DNA of 64,000 bases from Salvator merianae (GCA_003586115.2 QVOM02000023.1:3220284-3284283), one strand, 5' to 3'; shown: positions 33,226 to 46,745, numbered from the stretch's first letter. Numbers and translations: made by a program. The notes: a model not told the origin generated them from the letters alone.

Positions 33226-33929
33226 CTGCAAAACCTGGATTTTGCCATTTGTTTCTTCTTATTTTCTTTTTCAAGGACATAATCTGAAATTTACAGAGTG
33301 TAGTCATGTTTAACCTCCCTCAATTTGAATACCTTTGTACCCTAGTCAAGTGGAAATGTGGATCCATTTCTGTATATGCTATTTGGAAATATAAGATTAT
33401 GTGATAACATATTAAGACACACTGTCCCTCGACAGGAAAGGTCCTTGTAGAAATTAGTCTAATAATGGTTGGACTGAAGGAATTAAAAACAAATGCCATA
33501 CAAATTGCACAAATTTTCACCCACACCGATAAGAGTTAAAAGAAAGAGAAGTTTATTGAGAAATTGAAATATTGTACAATTCATGCTCATTCATATACAT
33601 CTGTACTTTTTATTTTTACAAACTGTTATTGTTATAGAAGTGCTACAAACTTGCAAACACCATAAAACAAGAACTGAAGAAAATACTGAATTGATAATCC
33701 CATCTAATGCGAACCAACCATTTCAGATGGGGGGGAGAACACAAGAAAACCACCTTTTTGTTCTTTTACTCAAGAACAATGCATCTGCACATAATAAAAT
33801 AAACTCAAAAGCATCTTAGATATAGCATCTGCATCCTAGTCTCTTAAGCCACTTTAAAGCCCAGAACATGCACTTTCAAAATGCATTCTTCGGTTTAGAT
33901 TCTTTGGATTAGAGGTGGGATGAGAACGG

Positions 33930-34375
33930 TAAGTGAAGGCCTTCTTATAGTTCTGAAAGATATGTGAGGGACTGTGGCAGGAGAAGGACTTCTCTGTGAT
34001 GGCCCCCTGGCTTTGGAATAGTCTCCCAAAGGAGCTACACCAGGTGTCAACTTCATATGGTTTACAGCACCTGGTTAAAATGTACCAATTCATTCACCCT
34101 GGGTCTTTGATTCCTCGTTTGTCCGAAATGTATCCCTCCCAGGGTGGGAGGTTGGATAGGTTATATTAATTATGATTTAGGCTACATCCAGACGCTTCTT
34201 ATTTATTCCACTATATTTGGATATTCCAGAATAAAACCTGGATATTCTGGAATATCCAAATACAATGAAATGCGTAACTAATGTCTGGCTGCAACCTTAG
34301 TGTTTGTGACCCACCCTGAGACTTTCAGCTGAAGAGCAGGATACAAATGTTATAAATAAATAAATACCCTGGTGT
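33930..34375 (+). repeat. L2-like LINE 3' end, interrupted by a MITE
   Basis: Left part 33930-34179 (aaggacttctctgtgatggc, ttggaatagtctcccaaagg) and right part 34297-34375 (tgtgacccaccctgagactt, then ataaataaataaata) together form one L2-like end. A 117-bp hairpin element sits inside. Confidence 0.7.
34180..34296. mobile_element. PIF/Harbinger-like MITE, 117 bp, with TTA target duplication
   Basis: Ends ggctacatccagacg and tgtctggctgcaacc are imperfect inverted repeats beginning GG and ending CC, flanked on both sides by TTA (34177-34179 and 34297-34299). A central perfect 19-bp palindrome, atttggatattccagaata (34215-34233) against its complement (34243-34261), makes the whole element a hairpin. 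TSD and termini fit the PIF/Harbinger superfamily. It has no coding capacity. Confidence 0.75.
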
Positions 34376-34379
34376 AGAA

Positions 34380-35640
34380 TTATGCTGTTTCTGATGTTAT
34401 CTTGTTGAGTTTCTAATAATTTGAGTTATTTAATAAACCAATAAGAAAGATGAAGGAAGGCCATGGTGTCCAACTTTTCTAGGCCTTGATTTATTCACTT
34501 AGGTATGCCTCCCAACCTATATGGTTTCAGGAACATTCTAAATACAGTGAAAATAAAAGGATAATATAAATAACCTAAAGACTTCTAAAACCCAGAAACC
34601 GTTCAGAACCCAAAATTAGATTTCCCCCCTTTTAAATATGCATCATTTATCATTTTTAAGCTTGTTCTCATGGGTCCAGGGATTTGTAAACTAGAAACCC
34701 TCTTCTGAAAAGGGAAAGAGAAAATTAATGAAGAAAGCAACGAGTTTCCCTCCAGAGTTTTCGGGACTGCTTCCAATCTGACATGACTTCAGCTTTGTAA
34801 TAACAGGAGCTATCCTGGTTTGACTTTTGGACAGATTCCCTATCTGTTCTTCTACCATCTGATGTGTACAGCCTGTTCCTGCCTTGGGTTCCAGCTTATT
34901 TATTACATTGATTGCATTAGAGTGGAGATAGTCATGCCTGTAAGAGGAATCTTCTTTAAATGTCCATTATGTTCCCATCTCGCTATTTGAAAATTAGGCA
35001 ATTTTCTGTGCTTGTGAGATAAAAATAAACATGACAAACCGCAGGTAGTTGCAGAGGGACTGTATACTGAATGGGATGTCTGGCATATCTGAGACAAAAC
35101 CACATCTGTTGCAAGAATATGCAGCTTGACCAGACTAAACGATCTACAGGTAACGTCGACACACTGCTACAACAACAGTTCTGCTGAGCAGCGTCTTCTG
35201 CTATTCCTTGGTGTCTTCCCTTCTGGATGCTACTTTATCCTGTATTCAATATGGTGGCCTTTAGATGTTATGGAACTACACTTCCCAGCATCCCCTGCCC
35301 ATTACCAAAGTGGCTGTGGCTGATGGAAGTAGTCAGGGTCCAAGAACATCTGCTAGTATATTCCATCTTTGCTAGTCATTAATGCAATAGAGAAAGACAT
35401 CTTTTACATAGAACGGTGTCTTTTTTAGGTCTCCTGATATGTTCAGTGAGAAAGAACTATAATGCAAGGAGCTGGCAGATGGAGGCAAGCAATTATGCCA
35501 TCATTGCCGGATTTCCCATAAAAGTGATGTTTCAGGATATCACCTCAATATCCCGGGACTATATTGCGAATGCCACAGATTAGTGGCATATAGTCCTGGG
35601 AGAGTTGTGGGCTTTATTTATTTATTATTTATTTATTTCC
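34380..35640. other. Intergenic DNA between CIZ1 and DNM1, no gene seen
   Basis: AT-rich sequence without a recognisable exon or well-defined repeat. About 35260-35345 contains ggaactacacttcccagcat followed by gatggaagtagtcagggtcc, a form of the common tetrapod motif tgggaagtgtagttcc. Confidence 0.4.
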
Positions 35641-35687
35641 ATCTTTATGGATTGTTCATTGCTTCCATGACCTTATCTTTTTATATA

Positions 35688-35689
<2 letters not shown>

Positions 35690-35722
<33 letters not shown>
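35690..35722. repeat. (TA)n microsatellite
   Basis: Alternating ta repeats follow ttttatatatatttttatat and precede acacaaacaaacaaaaaac. Confidence 0.9.
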
Positions 35723-35727
<5 letters not shown>

Positions 35728-35949
35728 AACAAACAAAAAACAATAACTACTACCCCACTACCAAACTACCCCTTGCACACACTGGTTGACAATTTTAGAT
35801 TACTTCTTCCATCTTCTATCTCTTTCATTTTCATTGTAGCTGGACCAAAGAGTAAGTCATTATTTCTTCTCTTAATTCTTCCGGCACTTGGGGTCTCGAA
35901 AAATACAATGAATCTTTCCATTTTTCCTCTGTTTTAGAAAACCATTTCA

Positions 35950-36065
35950 TACCTGCTTCCATGATCCTATCTACTTACCTCATCTGCTGCCATCCTCTTC
36001 TTCTTTTGCCTTCCATCTTTACCAGCATCAACGTCCTTTCTAGTGAACTACACATATTAATTTCC
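35950..36065 (-). repeat. RTE/BovB-like LINE 3' fragment
   Basis: Plus text catctgctgccatcctcttc, then ttttgccttccatctttacc and agcatcaacgtcctttctag, parallels the BovB stretch at 54845-54920. On the minus strand it reads as a degenerate ..GKDGRQKKRGWQQMR.. tail. Confidence 0.5.
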
Positions 36066-36819
36066 TACATTAATCACAATTGTATTTTATTATTTGCTCT
36101 TTTTGCTATAATATACACGTCTATCCTTCTATACAATCTTCTTATTATTAATTTTATGTTACAACTTTTACATTCTCAACCTTTACCTTGCTTGGTCTTT
36201 TTTGGCCAGGAGATTATAGACTTTTTGTTTCGTGGCAATGTCAGAGTAACCACGGGCCACGAGGGCAACTGAGCAAAAACAGAAACTCTTTTACGTGATA
36301 AAAGACCAGTTTGTGGGCTTTGTTTGAAGTCTGTGTGGTGCTGGCAAATCTTCCTTTCATCTGTTCGTGCCAGCCACCCCCAAAAGAAACTCAAGAAATA
36401 TTGGGAAGTAGAGATGGGCAAAGTCTGGTGCGTTGGAAAATTCGATCGAATAGGTTGTGTCTGTGAATGTTCGCGTCGAACTGAACATACGGTGGTTTGC
36501 ATATCCAGAAATTCAGTGGAAACAAGTCAGTCCCTTGCTCACAAATATGGGCTATTTGATCAAACAGTTCATGGCGTGTTTGCTATGTTTTTGCCCATGA
36601 AAAGTTTTTTTTTTAATGGGAAAATGGCATTTTTATTTTCAGAAAAGTTCAAAATTGAATGCAGACCCTTTTGTTGGATTAAATGATTTGCTGTCAGCTG
36701 AATGAAGTACTTTGGCTTGACAGTAAACATGAACGTTTGTGTACATCTCTATTTGGAAGACATCAGAATGTATAAGATAACAATTCCACAGCTGCCACAA
36801 GCTGCACTTCTTGCAATTC

Positions 36820-37135
36820 AGAGTCACAGAATCACAGAATCATAGAATGCTAGAGTTGGAAGGGACCTCCAGGGTCATCTAGGCCAACCCCCTGCTCAGT
36901 GTAGGATCCACTAACCCATCCCAGACAAATATCTATCCAACCTCTCCTTGAAGACCTCCAGTGAAGGAGAGCTCACCACCTCCTGTGGCAACCTGTTCCA
37001 TTGACTGTCAGAAAGTTTCTTCTAATATTTAGTCTGCATCTGACTGCATCCCTTGAGTCCACTAAAGACTGCCCTTGAATTCTGCCAGACCAATTTTCAA
37101 GCACTCTTGCAAGAATTCTGGCTTCACCCTGGGTA
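36820..37135 (-). repeat. CR1 LINE 3' end
   Basis: Begins cagaatcacagaatcataga and atgctagagttggaagggac, then ccaaccccctgctcagtgta, and continues to tggcaacctgttccattgac. This is the reverse complement of a CR1 3' end and ORF2 tail. Confidence 0.92.
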
Positions 37136-37264
37136 CCACTTCCTTTAAGGTGCCTCTCCTTCTGCCTTGCCAACCCAAGTGGGCACAAGCCCCCACTGAC
37201 AAGGGAAGGAGGAAGAAAGCAGGTTGCGAGGAACACAATATATATACCGGGAAGGCAGAACAAG

Positions 37265-37585
37265 TTAACATTTTATGCTGTTTTTCTATTTCTTTTTTTA
37301 ATATTTTATTTTGTAACCACACAAAACCAATAATCACAATAGAAATACAACTCAAATACAATGCAAATACAATGCAAATACAAGACAAGACAAATAGACA
37401 ACTCTTGACCTAAATTAATCTATTCTCAGTTTGTAAGGAGTTCTTAATTAACACATTATTTCAAACATTATTTCAAAGCTTTGTTTGGGACATCTATGTC
37501 CCTTATTGCATCCATCACATCCATTAGTGGTAACCAAACCTTTGCTACCTCTTCTAATTTGTTATCCCCTTTCATTTTTTATTAG
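37265..37585 (-). repeat. L1-like LINE 3' end
   Basis: The minus strand reads KLEEVAKVWLPLMDVMDAIR DIDVPNKALK then stop, similar to the end of squamate L1 ORF2 products. It is followed by AT-rich 3' UTR with the repeated caaatacaatg motif. Confidence 0.55.
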
Positions 37586-37649
37586 TAGAGATTTAAGGTA
37601 CATCATAGGTTGTAGTAAAATAATATAGAAAAGGAAAGAAGAAAAACCA

Positions 37650-37655
37650 AGAAAG

Positions 37656-37693
<38 letters not shown>

Positions 37694-37704
37694 AAGAAAG
37701 AAAG

Positions 37705-37759
<55 letters not shown>

Positions 37760-37763
37760 AGAG
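37650..37763. repeat. (GA)n-(GAAA)n purine tract upstream of DNM1
   Basis: About 114 bp of pure purine on the plus strand: (GA) repeats 37659-37688, then (GAAA) repeats to 37763. It ends roughly 500 bases before the DNM1 ATG. Long mirror-symmetric purine tracts can form triplex DNA. Confidence 0.95.
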
Positions 37764-37859
37764 TAACTTTTGATCTTCCTTTTGACGATTAAATAGAGAG
37801 TATATTCCATTTTCGCAGAGTATCCATCCTCATACGAGGACGGCAGAATGATGCGATGG

Positions 37860-38520
<661 letters not shown>

Positions 38521-39836
38521 GAGGGGGCGTCGTGATCCTTTTTTGGGGGGGAGGGGGCGTTGCTGACTTGCATTTCCTAGGTCCCCCCCCCATTCCTTAT
38601 TTTCCTCCCTGTCACTTCCCCGTGCTCTCAGCCGCCCGTCGCAGACCAGTTTCCATATTTTGGCAGGGAGAAAGGGATGGAGAAAAATCAGCCATCGAAA
38701 CCCTGGTGGGGAGGGGGGGGCTTCCCCACCCCCACCCCCTCCCCCTCCCCGAGATGTAGAAGCAGGACCCGGCTCCTTATGTCATCATCGCATTGTCCAC
38801 CGCCGCCCCCCCCGCCATCCTTGCAGAGGGTTTGGGGCGGGAGTCGAATCTTGCCTTGCAGGGCCATCAAAGGAAAACAAAATTTTTAAAATAAAATAAA
38901 ATAAAAAGGAAGGCGCTGCAGATCCTATTCCCCTTGGTGGTCACCTTCGTTAGGGAAAGGAAGCTTCGCCGCCGCCCGCCGGGAAGTGTCAACAGCCGGA
39001 GCTGTAAACCTCGAGACCGGATCCCATTGGAGCGGAGCCGGCGGCGGGGGGGGGGGGGGTCTGATGCGATTTTAATGTGATTTTATTTGCTCGGGGGCGG
39101 GGGAGTGCTTTCATTTTTTCCTAAAAAAAAAGAAAAGAAAAAAAAGAATCTCTTTTTTCTGGCTTTCGGAGTTGTACCCTGCTGGTAAATAATAATAGGA
39201 GAAGTAAATAATAGCCATAATAACAGTAAAAGTAATTAATAGCCGTAGTGATAGAGGGAATGAGGAGAGAGTCTTTTTGGGTTGGCTTTCGAAGGGCTGC
39301 TTTCTCATGCCCCCCCTCCGCAAAGGAAAAAGGGATTTGTGTGTGTGAGTGTGTGAGTGTGTAAATATGTCAGCAACAGGGCTTGGGTGTGTAGAAATGA
39401 GAGAGAGAGAGAGGGAGGGGATATATAATATTTTTCTGATTTGGATGGATAGGAAATGCAGCTGGGAAAACAAGACTTAACAGGGGTTAATCTGGATGAG
39501 CTTGCCGGAAAAGAAGCCAATCGGGATTGTGTAGGTGTGCAAAACTGGCAAGGGAGCAGCGCAGGCAAATGTGTGTGCGCACACACGCAAACACACACAC
39601 ACGCACACCCCTCCTCTGTTTATTCCTTGGAGCGTCTTGTTGCACAAAAGGAACCCTTTGCCTATGGGGTGGCGGACAAGGGGGCGACGGACCCAGCTGA
39701 CGGCTTCTAGCGCCCAGCCCAGGAGCAGATTTAACAGTTTTAATCCCTCAGCGTTTAGCATTTATTTATTTATTTGGAGGAGGAAAGCTCAGAGAAGGAA
39801 AACGCTGCTGGAGCTGAGCAGAGCTCGGAAGGAAAT

Positions 39837-39905
39837 GTTTTCCTCCCTCCCTTCCTTCCTTCCTTCCTTCCTTCCTTCCTTCCTTCCTTCCTTCCTTCCA
39901 TCCAT
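39837..39905. repeat. (CCTT)n pyrimidine tract in DNM1 intron 1
   Basis: Pure pyrimidine ttttcctccctcccttcctt and further ccttccttcc repeats end tccatccatccctcc. The strand bias is opposite to the purine tract at 37650. Confidence 0.95.
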
Positions 39906-42589
39906 CCCTCCTTTCTCTTCCCTTCCCTCCCAGCCTCCTTTTCATTCTGTGGCCGGAGGACAATTGCCGATTGGAAGTGATGGGAGGAACATGAGGGGGA
40001 TGCGGAAAGAGGACCAGAAAGAAAGGAAGAGGAGGCATTGCTTCAAGGGTGACTGACATCTTCCCTTTCCGGGAGGGCTGCAATTTAAGGCCAAACAGAA
40101 AAGCCTCCATATGTTATGTAATCTGGAAAGGGAAGCCGAGCGCTGGGAAGGGGGAGAAATTAACCACCCTCTCTTCTTCCCCTTCCTTTGCCCTTTTGCA
40201 AACGCAGGGGTCAACTGCTTATCCTTCCTTTCGCTCGCAGAGTAATGCAGTTTAGCCAAGGGGGTACCTGGGTATTCTCCCCCCCCCTCTGTGATGCTTG
40301 TGTGGAAAGGGGGGGGCAGAACAAGTTCTGCTGCACCCTCCAATAAATGGTTGCAGGATCTGTGCCATGCCTAGATGGCCTTTTTAAAAAAAGAAAAAAA
40401 AATGATAGCTTTGCCCCAGAAAGAAACCGCAATCGTTGTTGTTACGTGTTTCCTTGTCCCAAAGTCAGACACACGTTCATGGATAATGTAAGCTGCAAGA
40501 ATGCTTGCCCAGGCTTCACCTTCTACAGGTTAATTTTTAAAATGTTTATTGATATTGGGCCTGACCTCACAGAGGACCTCCTGCCCTACCCCCTAAAGAT
40601 GAATGTGGCTATCGACAAAACCCACTAGCTATTGAGTGCCAAGGGGTGTATGTGTTCTGCCTTGTACTTTCCGGGTAATATGGGCAAAATGTGGGCAACG
40701 TTTTGGAATGTCCCCATTTTATCTTTGAAAACCTCCCTTTCATTTAGCTTTCAGCTCATCCTCTGCAAAATAGCTGGTGAGCCAAGAAATGTTGGTTTGC
40801 TCAGGGGAAATGTTGGTTTGCTCGGAGATCGTGGGAAGTAGATGATTCTGCTTGTTTTGAATCTTGTCGTCAGGACTGGACCTTCCTAGTGTGAGGAAAC
40901 CTCTAGTTGGTGATTCCTTCTAAAGGGAAGTGAAATTCCACGGATTAAATGCATCCCCCCTGCTTCCTGTACTGGATTTGTGTAATGCTTCTGTCTCTGT
41001 TTTGCTGGTTTTGGCAGCAATATTGTTATTTTGTAAGGTTGGAGGATCATAAAATGGCTACCTTGACAGCACCATTCTCCGTGAAGCTAGACAGCTTTTT
41101 TTTTTTTTTTTGATGGGGAGAGGGTTAAACTGTGACTTCTGCTTAAAAGGGTCAGGGCAGTCAAAATCCAACTGTTTACTGAGCTGAGGTTTTTTTTTTT
41201 TTAAAAAAGCAACCAGAATATATTTTGTGTATATTCAGAGAAACTGTATCTACTCCGTGTGTACTTGGGGTGATGGGTTATTTCCAGATTGTCTAGGACA
41301 ATTAACGGCTTTAAAAAGAAAGAAACAAATAGAAAAGCCATGATTGTTTGCGTGGAATCAGCTGCTGAGGGTGACAGTGTAAGATGTGTGTGGACGTGAG
41401 ATGGTTCTGAAACCAACTCTTCTGTGACCCAATGAAAAAATGGTTAGATGCAATGCGTTGGCTTGTTTCTGTGGTCCTTCTTTTCTCTCAAACCCGGAAA
41501 GGAGGTCTTGAAAAGAGGATGCATCTAGGGACGATTCCAAACTGGGCGGTATATTGGACCAGCAGGTGTACTAGGCGCTGACCTTCCACTCACTGGGGCC
41601 AACCTCAGGGAGGCCCCGCCCGGAAGGCAGCGTGCGGAGGGGAGGGTCCTCATAGGCTCACCGGTCCAGTGTCCCGGCCAGTGTGGAATGGCCCTAGCAG
41701 TCTTCGCAGATCATCTTGAATACTGGAGATTTTGAAAGGTGCGAAAGTGGCGTCGTGGCTGCAGATACGTGAAAGCCACGCCGGCCCCATTCACTTGGGG
41801 AAAATCAGCAGGGATTAATTTTCCCCACTGGTGCTTTCAATTCAGAAATGAGATTGCACGTGGATGTTTATTCTTGATGGTGGAGATGCGTTCCCTGGAG
41901 GATGGAGGGCAGGCGAAGGGCTGAATTTATGCCTTCTGTCCTCTTCCGATGGTTTCCTTCCCGGGAAAGCCGATGACAGCGTGCTCACACCGCTTGGCTT
42001 TGTGTGGCTCTGTGGAAGCAAACGACATCACTGCAGCTTCCTTCGCCAAACAGGTGCCGTCTCGCGGGCCGGGCCGCGTAAAAGCCCAGCATACGGAGCG
42101 TAGCCGCCTGCAGTGGCAGTTAACCGCTTCACGGCCACTTTTGCATTACACAGCAATAAATTTTGAAGATGGCGGCAGCCATCCATGTTATGACAAAGCA
42201 CCCCTTTTCTTTGCCTTGCGTCTGACAGCTCCGGAGAAAACCGGGCCGCCATCGGCTTCATGCAAATGTGTTTTTGTAATCCCAGCAGAGCCTGTGGTGT
42301 TCTGCGTGCTCACGCGTGCATGCCTCATCCGAACCATAAAAAAGGACAAGCAAGGATAATGTTGCATTGATCCATTTCAGAGAGGATCAGAGGAAAGTTT
42401 GTTATTATTATTATTATTATTAAAAAATGCAGGTTAAACAAAGGCTCAGGTACTATCCTTAATAACAGGGAATTCAGCGCAGTCATTGCTAAGATGACTT
42501 CCTTCTGATAAAAAGATCTGGCAGGGCTCTTGGGAAGAGATCTGCTTCTCGGCGAAGGCAAGGTGCAACTACGAAAGGACTTTGGGACA

Positions 42590-43110
42590 GACTCCAGCCT
42601 GGATGGCTTTAAGAACAGACTGGACAGATTCATGGGGGACAGGTGTATCAATGGCTACTAGGATGGATGCCCAGGTATCACCTCTGGGTTGGAGAGACAG
42701 GCAGGATGCCTCTAAAGACCAATTGAAGGGAGTGCCGAGAGCAGGTGAGGGTCTTGCCTTTGTCTTCAGCTTGAGATGCCCAGAAGCAATTGGTGGACCA
42801 CTGGGTGAGATGGGATACTGGACTAGATGGGCTGTGGTCTGATCCAGTAGGCGTCTGTTAATTCATGGAGGACAGATGTATCAATGGCTACTAGAATGGA
42901 TGGCAAGGTACCACCTCCAGGTTGGAGAGACAGGGAGGATGCCTCTGAAGGCCATTTGCTGGGAGTCGAGAGTAGCTGAAGGTTTCGCCTTTTGTCTTCT
43001 GCTTGAGATGCCCAGAAGCAATTGGTGGGCCACTGTGAGAGTTAGGATGCCCGACTGGATGGGCCGTGGCCCAATCCAGCAGGGCTCCTCTTACGTTCTT
43101 CTAGGAATAG
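42590..43110 (+). repeat. CR1 LINE end with doubled tail
   Basis: ORF2 end (tggctttaagaacagactgg) is followed by a tail at about 42640-42855 and a second tail at about 42862-43105. They are joined at gtctgttaattcatggagga. Both have ttgagatgcccagaagcaat and ggactagatgggctgtgg-type text. Confidence 0.88.
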
Positions 43111-43569
43111 AATGTACCTGGATTCGTCTTTAGGAACTGAACCCTCTTGGCATATTTTAAAGTGGCTGGTGCAACGGGAGCCAAGGTGAGGTCCTCCAGA
43201 TATTTTGGACTCCAGCTCTGTCCCCGTTATGTTTATGCCAGGCTTCACCATCTCTGTGGGAAACTCAGGCTTCAGAGATGCTTCCTAGCATTTCTACAGG
43301 GCTGCTTTATGTGCCCTATACGTCCATTGGCACTACTGTGAAGTCTCTATTACATCCTCAGGGGAGCTTGCCCCCAGGTAAGTGTGCCCTGGAGAAGAGT
43401 CTTCCTCACCATGGACTGGCAGAGTAGCAGGCCGTGTGGGTGAGCACAGCCACCGTTCCCCCCGCTGCTGGAAGCCAGAGGTCCCTTTGAAGACCACCCA
43501 TCTGCAGGGGCCCCAAAGGGGCTCACGAAGCAGCTTTCAGCAGGAGAAGGAGGTTCGCGAGCCGCCTTT

Positions 43570-43745
43570 GAAGTCCAAGACCGTGTCCGCACTTGCGGAA
43601 CCCCTCCAATGGGAGCGGTCCAGCTGTCCTGGAACAAGACTGTCCACATTTGGAGGGCCTGACCCAGAACAGGTCCCACACTGCCCCATGCCGCTCCGGA
43701 GCTCGCACGAGTGCGGAAAGCCCCCCCCCCCGTCCGCTTCCACCT
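43570..43745 (+). repeat. Dispersed repeat of unknown class, partial copy 3
   Basis: Contains ccgtgtccgcacttgcggaa, gagcggtccagctgtcctgg and cacactgccccatgccgctc, matching the first half of the copies at 22615 and 27495. Confidence 0.5.
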
Positions 43746-44234
43746 AGCAGGCAAATGGCCTTATTTGCAAACGCAGAGTTGACGGACGTCCACAGACGAC
43801 GAGCATCCCACGCCTACAGTCTTGAGCGAGCTCTTGAAATGTCATCCTGTCCCTCTCCTCGGCACGTACGTCGACACAGTCCTGCTGCTTTGGGGAGGGG
43901 AACACACAAAATCAATTTGCAAGAGAGGTTCGTAATCTTTGAGCGAGGTTGCACCTGATGACTTCGTTTGGTATTTTGAGCCTCCAGCCTTCCTTAGATC
44001 ACCGATGGGGGGGTGGGAAAATCCTGCCAGGTTCAATTCTCCTCATCTCTGTAAAAAAAAGGCAACAGCAAAGACCTTTCTACCTTGCCAAAGGCATGGA
44101 AGTATTGCAGGAACCAGGAGTTGGGTTGGCCTGGTGGGTATATTTACCTTCTGGCCGCAGCCGAGTTGATGCAGCACCTGCCTCCAAAATGAGAGGTCCC
44201 AGCCAGGTTCAGTTCTCAGTATCTTCCCTGGAAG

Positions 44235-44535
44235 GATCTGGCAAACCTGGGATAGGGCCTTCTCAGTGGTAGCCCCCAGACTGTGGAATAGTCTCCCCAT
44301 GAGGTACACCAGGCCCCTTCAGTTTGTACGTTCAGAAGATTGTTAGAAACACGCTTTATGTACTCTGGCCTTTGCTTAAAAGAAGGGAACTTTTTCCCAA
44401 CCTCACATTCAGGTATGATTTTGGTCTTTTATTATTTTTTAGTATGTTCATTTTGTATTTTGTTTCCTGTTGCTGTTCCCCATCAGGCAGAGGGTGGGAT
44501 AAAAGTGTAAATAAATAGATAAATAAATTGGGAGT
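44235..44535 (+). repeat. L2-like LINE 3' end
   Basis: gggatagggccttctcagtg, then gactgtggaatagtctcccc, and the tail agagggtgggataaaagtgt with aaataaatagataaataaat. It is the same type as 3405-3690. Confidence 0.65.
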
Positions 44536-45159
44536 CGGGCTCCAACTGGAAATATGTTTTCCTTTAGTAGCTGAGACATAGGGGCAATGGTCCTAAGAGA
44601 AAGGCCAGTGTGGTTGTCGAGGGACCACGGAAGTCGATCAGGGTCGCCTACCTCACAGGGTTGTGGCTACAGGTGCAAAACAGAATGAATAGCACAGTGC
44701 CAAAAAGTGGATGGGTGGAAGAAGAGAAATAAACCGTGAAGACCAGATGTAGGCTTTCTCCAGACGACTGGCAAATGGGCGGCTGTCTGAATGGTCGGTC
44801 CTGCCAGTGCGGAGGAGGCACCCTGGTCATACAGCAGCTCCTTCCGGGGTCTGAAAAACTTACAGCTGCGGAACAAAAGGTTCCACAGCTGCGAGATCTC
44901 GGCTTGTCGCGGTTTAGTGTAGGACTGGAAGTGTCGGCCATTTTTGGTCCAGCGCTACATGTTGCCGTACGGAAACCACTTCCAGTAGTTTGCCTTCTCA
45001 GCTGCCATCACTGCACATGGTGGCGGCAGAGGTGGCATCTAAGGGTGCAATGCGCTCTCTAAGTTATTTCGCAGACCCTGCAGGTAGGGCGCTTTCAAGG
45101 ACAGATTTGGTACCTTGGGGGCAGCCTGCACGTCCATACATCACAAAGTGATCACAGCT

Positions 45160-45340
45160 TTCTTATAATTCCACTTCCTTTAGAGGAGCAGGGGTTGTAG
45201 CAGACGAGAGGGACTTTTCTGTGATGGCCCCCAGAGTTTGGAACAGCCTCCCAGCAGAGGTTCGCCAAGCGCCAACACTTTATGGTTCTCAATGCCTGGT
45301 TAAAACATACCTCTTCATACAGGGCTTTGATGGTTAGCTT
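45160..45340 (+). repeat. L2-like LINE 3' fragment
   Basis: gggacttttctgtgatggcc and ccagagtttggaacagcctc, then gttaaaacatacctcttcat. This is the common L2-like block. Confidence 0.6.
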
Positions 45341-46184
45341 CTCTGTATTCCTGCAATTCTTGTGTGCAATTTCTGTCATCTGGATATAGCCCAAGGAGAG
45401 AGAATTCCCCCAAACCCCAAGGGCTCTTGCAGATCCTGATACCAGCATATTTCACAGGCAGGCAGGCAGGTGGACTGAATTTGGCCACCATCCTACAAAA
45501 GTTCAATGTTCAGAAGTTTACAGATGAGATAAGAATTAGCAGTTAAAACCCACCGAACCACAGAGGATTTTCCTTTACCATCTGCTTCCTGATCTGCGTT
45601 AGTGACAGAAATCAAATTAGCTTAATTTTCGCTAATCAGGGAGGAACAATGATTTAAGTAGCTGCTCTTCCATGTCAGGGTTTTAGCAAGGAGAGAGAAT
45701 GCAGCCGAATTTCTCTGACGCACCTTGCATAAAACAACACTTCCGGCTTCCTCAGGGTCTGGTTTTGCAAAATGGCGCCGATAGCAAAACATTGGAATAG
45801 GAAGGAAACCGGAAAAGAGCTTTGTCGTAAACCTTTTGGGCCTCCTAAAGCGCAGGATGCTGCCACTGTTACATCCAAATCTTACCAGCGAATAAGCCGT
45901 CCAAGACAACAGACTTATCACCAGCCCTCTTAGCAATGGGTTCTCACCAGTCTCCTCCAGGACAAAGACCAAGATAAGGGCATGTGCTACTGAACAGGGT
46001 GGGCTAGTAACGTGTTGAGTCGGGCCTGTGGTTGTCATGAAGACTGTGAAGATCTGAGCTGACCCACTGAGAGTCATTTCAGCATGGCAGTCGAAATCTC
46101 CCGCCACGCGGTGAGGGCTTCTAACACCACAGATGTGGAGGTCTCGTGGCAATCTGGAATGGTCAGATGTCCTTGTCTATAAAA

Positions 46185-46395
46185 CATTAGAGGATCCCTG
46201 CTGGATCAGGACATGGCCCAACTAGTCCACCATCCCATCTCATACAGTGGCCCACCAATTGCTTCTGGACATCTCAAGCAGAAGACGAAGGCAAAACCTT
46301 CACCTGCTCTCAACTCCTTGCAAATGGCCTTTAGAGGCACCCTGCCTCTCTCTCCAACCTGGGGGCAGTACCTAGGCATCCTAGCCTATGGAAAA
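46185..46395 (-). repeat. CR1 LINE tail
   Basis: Contains gatccctgctggatcaggac, ggcccaccaattgcttctgg and acctaggcatcct, a minus-strand CR1 tail ending at the same point as other copies. Confidence 0.85.
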
Positions 46396-46464
46396 GAGTC
46401 CTCTGCTTTGGGATGACCCCTCTATTAGAACATACCTCTCTGTCTTCTGTTCTCTTTCATTTGT

Positions 46465-46635
46465 AGGCACATATTTATTTATATTTTTATCCAGTCCTAC
46501 ATCCAGGAGTCTCAGGATGGGTTACAACAATAAAAACAAGTTAGAAAGCACCTATTAAAATCAATAACAGTATCCAAACGTGGACAGGGGAAGCTGTTTC
46601 CTCAGCCAAAGGCCAGGGTAGAGAGATGCATCCGT
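46465..46635 (-). repeat. L2-like LINE tail
   Basis: tttatttatatttttatcca, then aggagtctcaggatgggtta and aagctgtttcctcagccaaa, matching 885-1010 and 22160-22320. Confidence 0.6.
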
Positions 46636-46745
46636 ACGAATCACCGTGAGCCAAAACACACCCGTAGATGCATCCATACGTGTTATCACGAGCTAAAGTC
46701 ATCCGTACGTTAATCTGTGAGCCACTGTGAGCTAAACCTGGTTTG
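46628..46745. repeat. Short CpG-bearing repeat, three units
   Basis: catccgtacgaatcaccgtg, catccatacgtgttatcacg and catccgtacgttaatctgtg are each followed by agcca or agct. They are units of about 40 bp abutting an L2-like tail. Confidence 0.6.

Noticed and set aside
36324..36686. 120-residue plus-strand open frame between CIZ1 and DNM1
   Set aside because: No recognisable domain, no splice or promoter context and low-complexity AT-rich surroundings.
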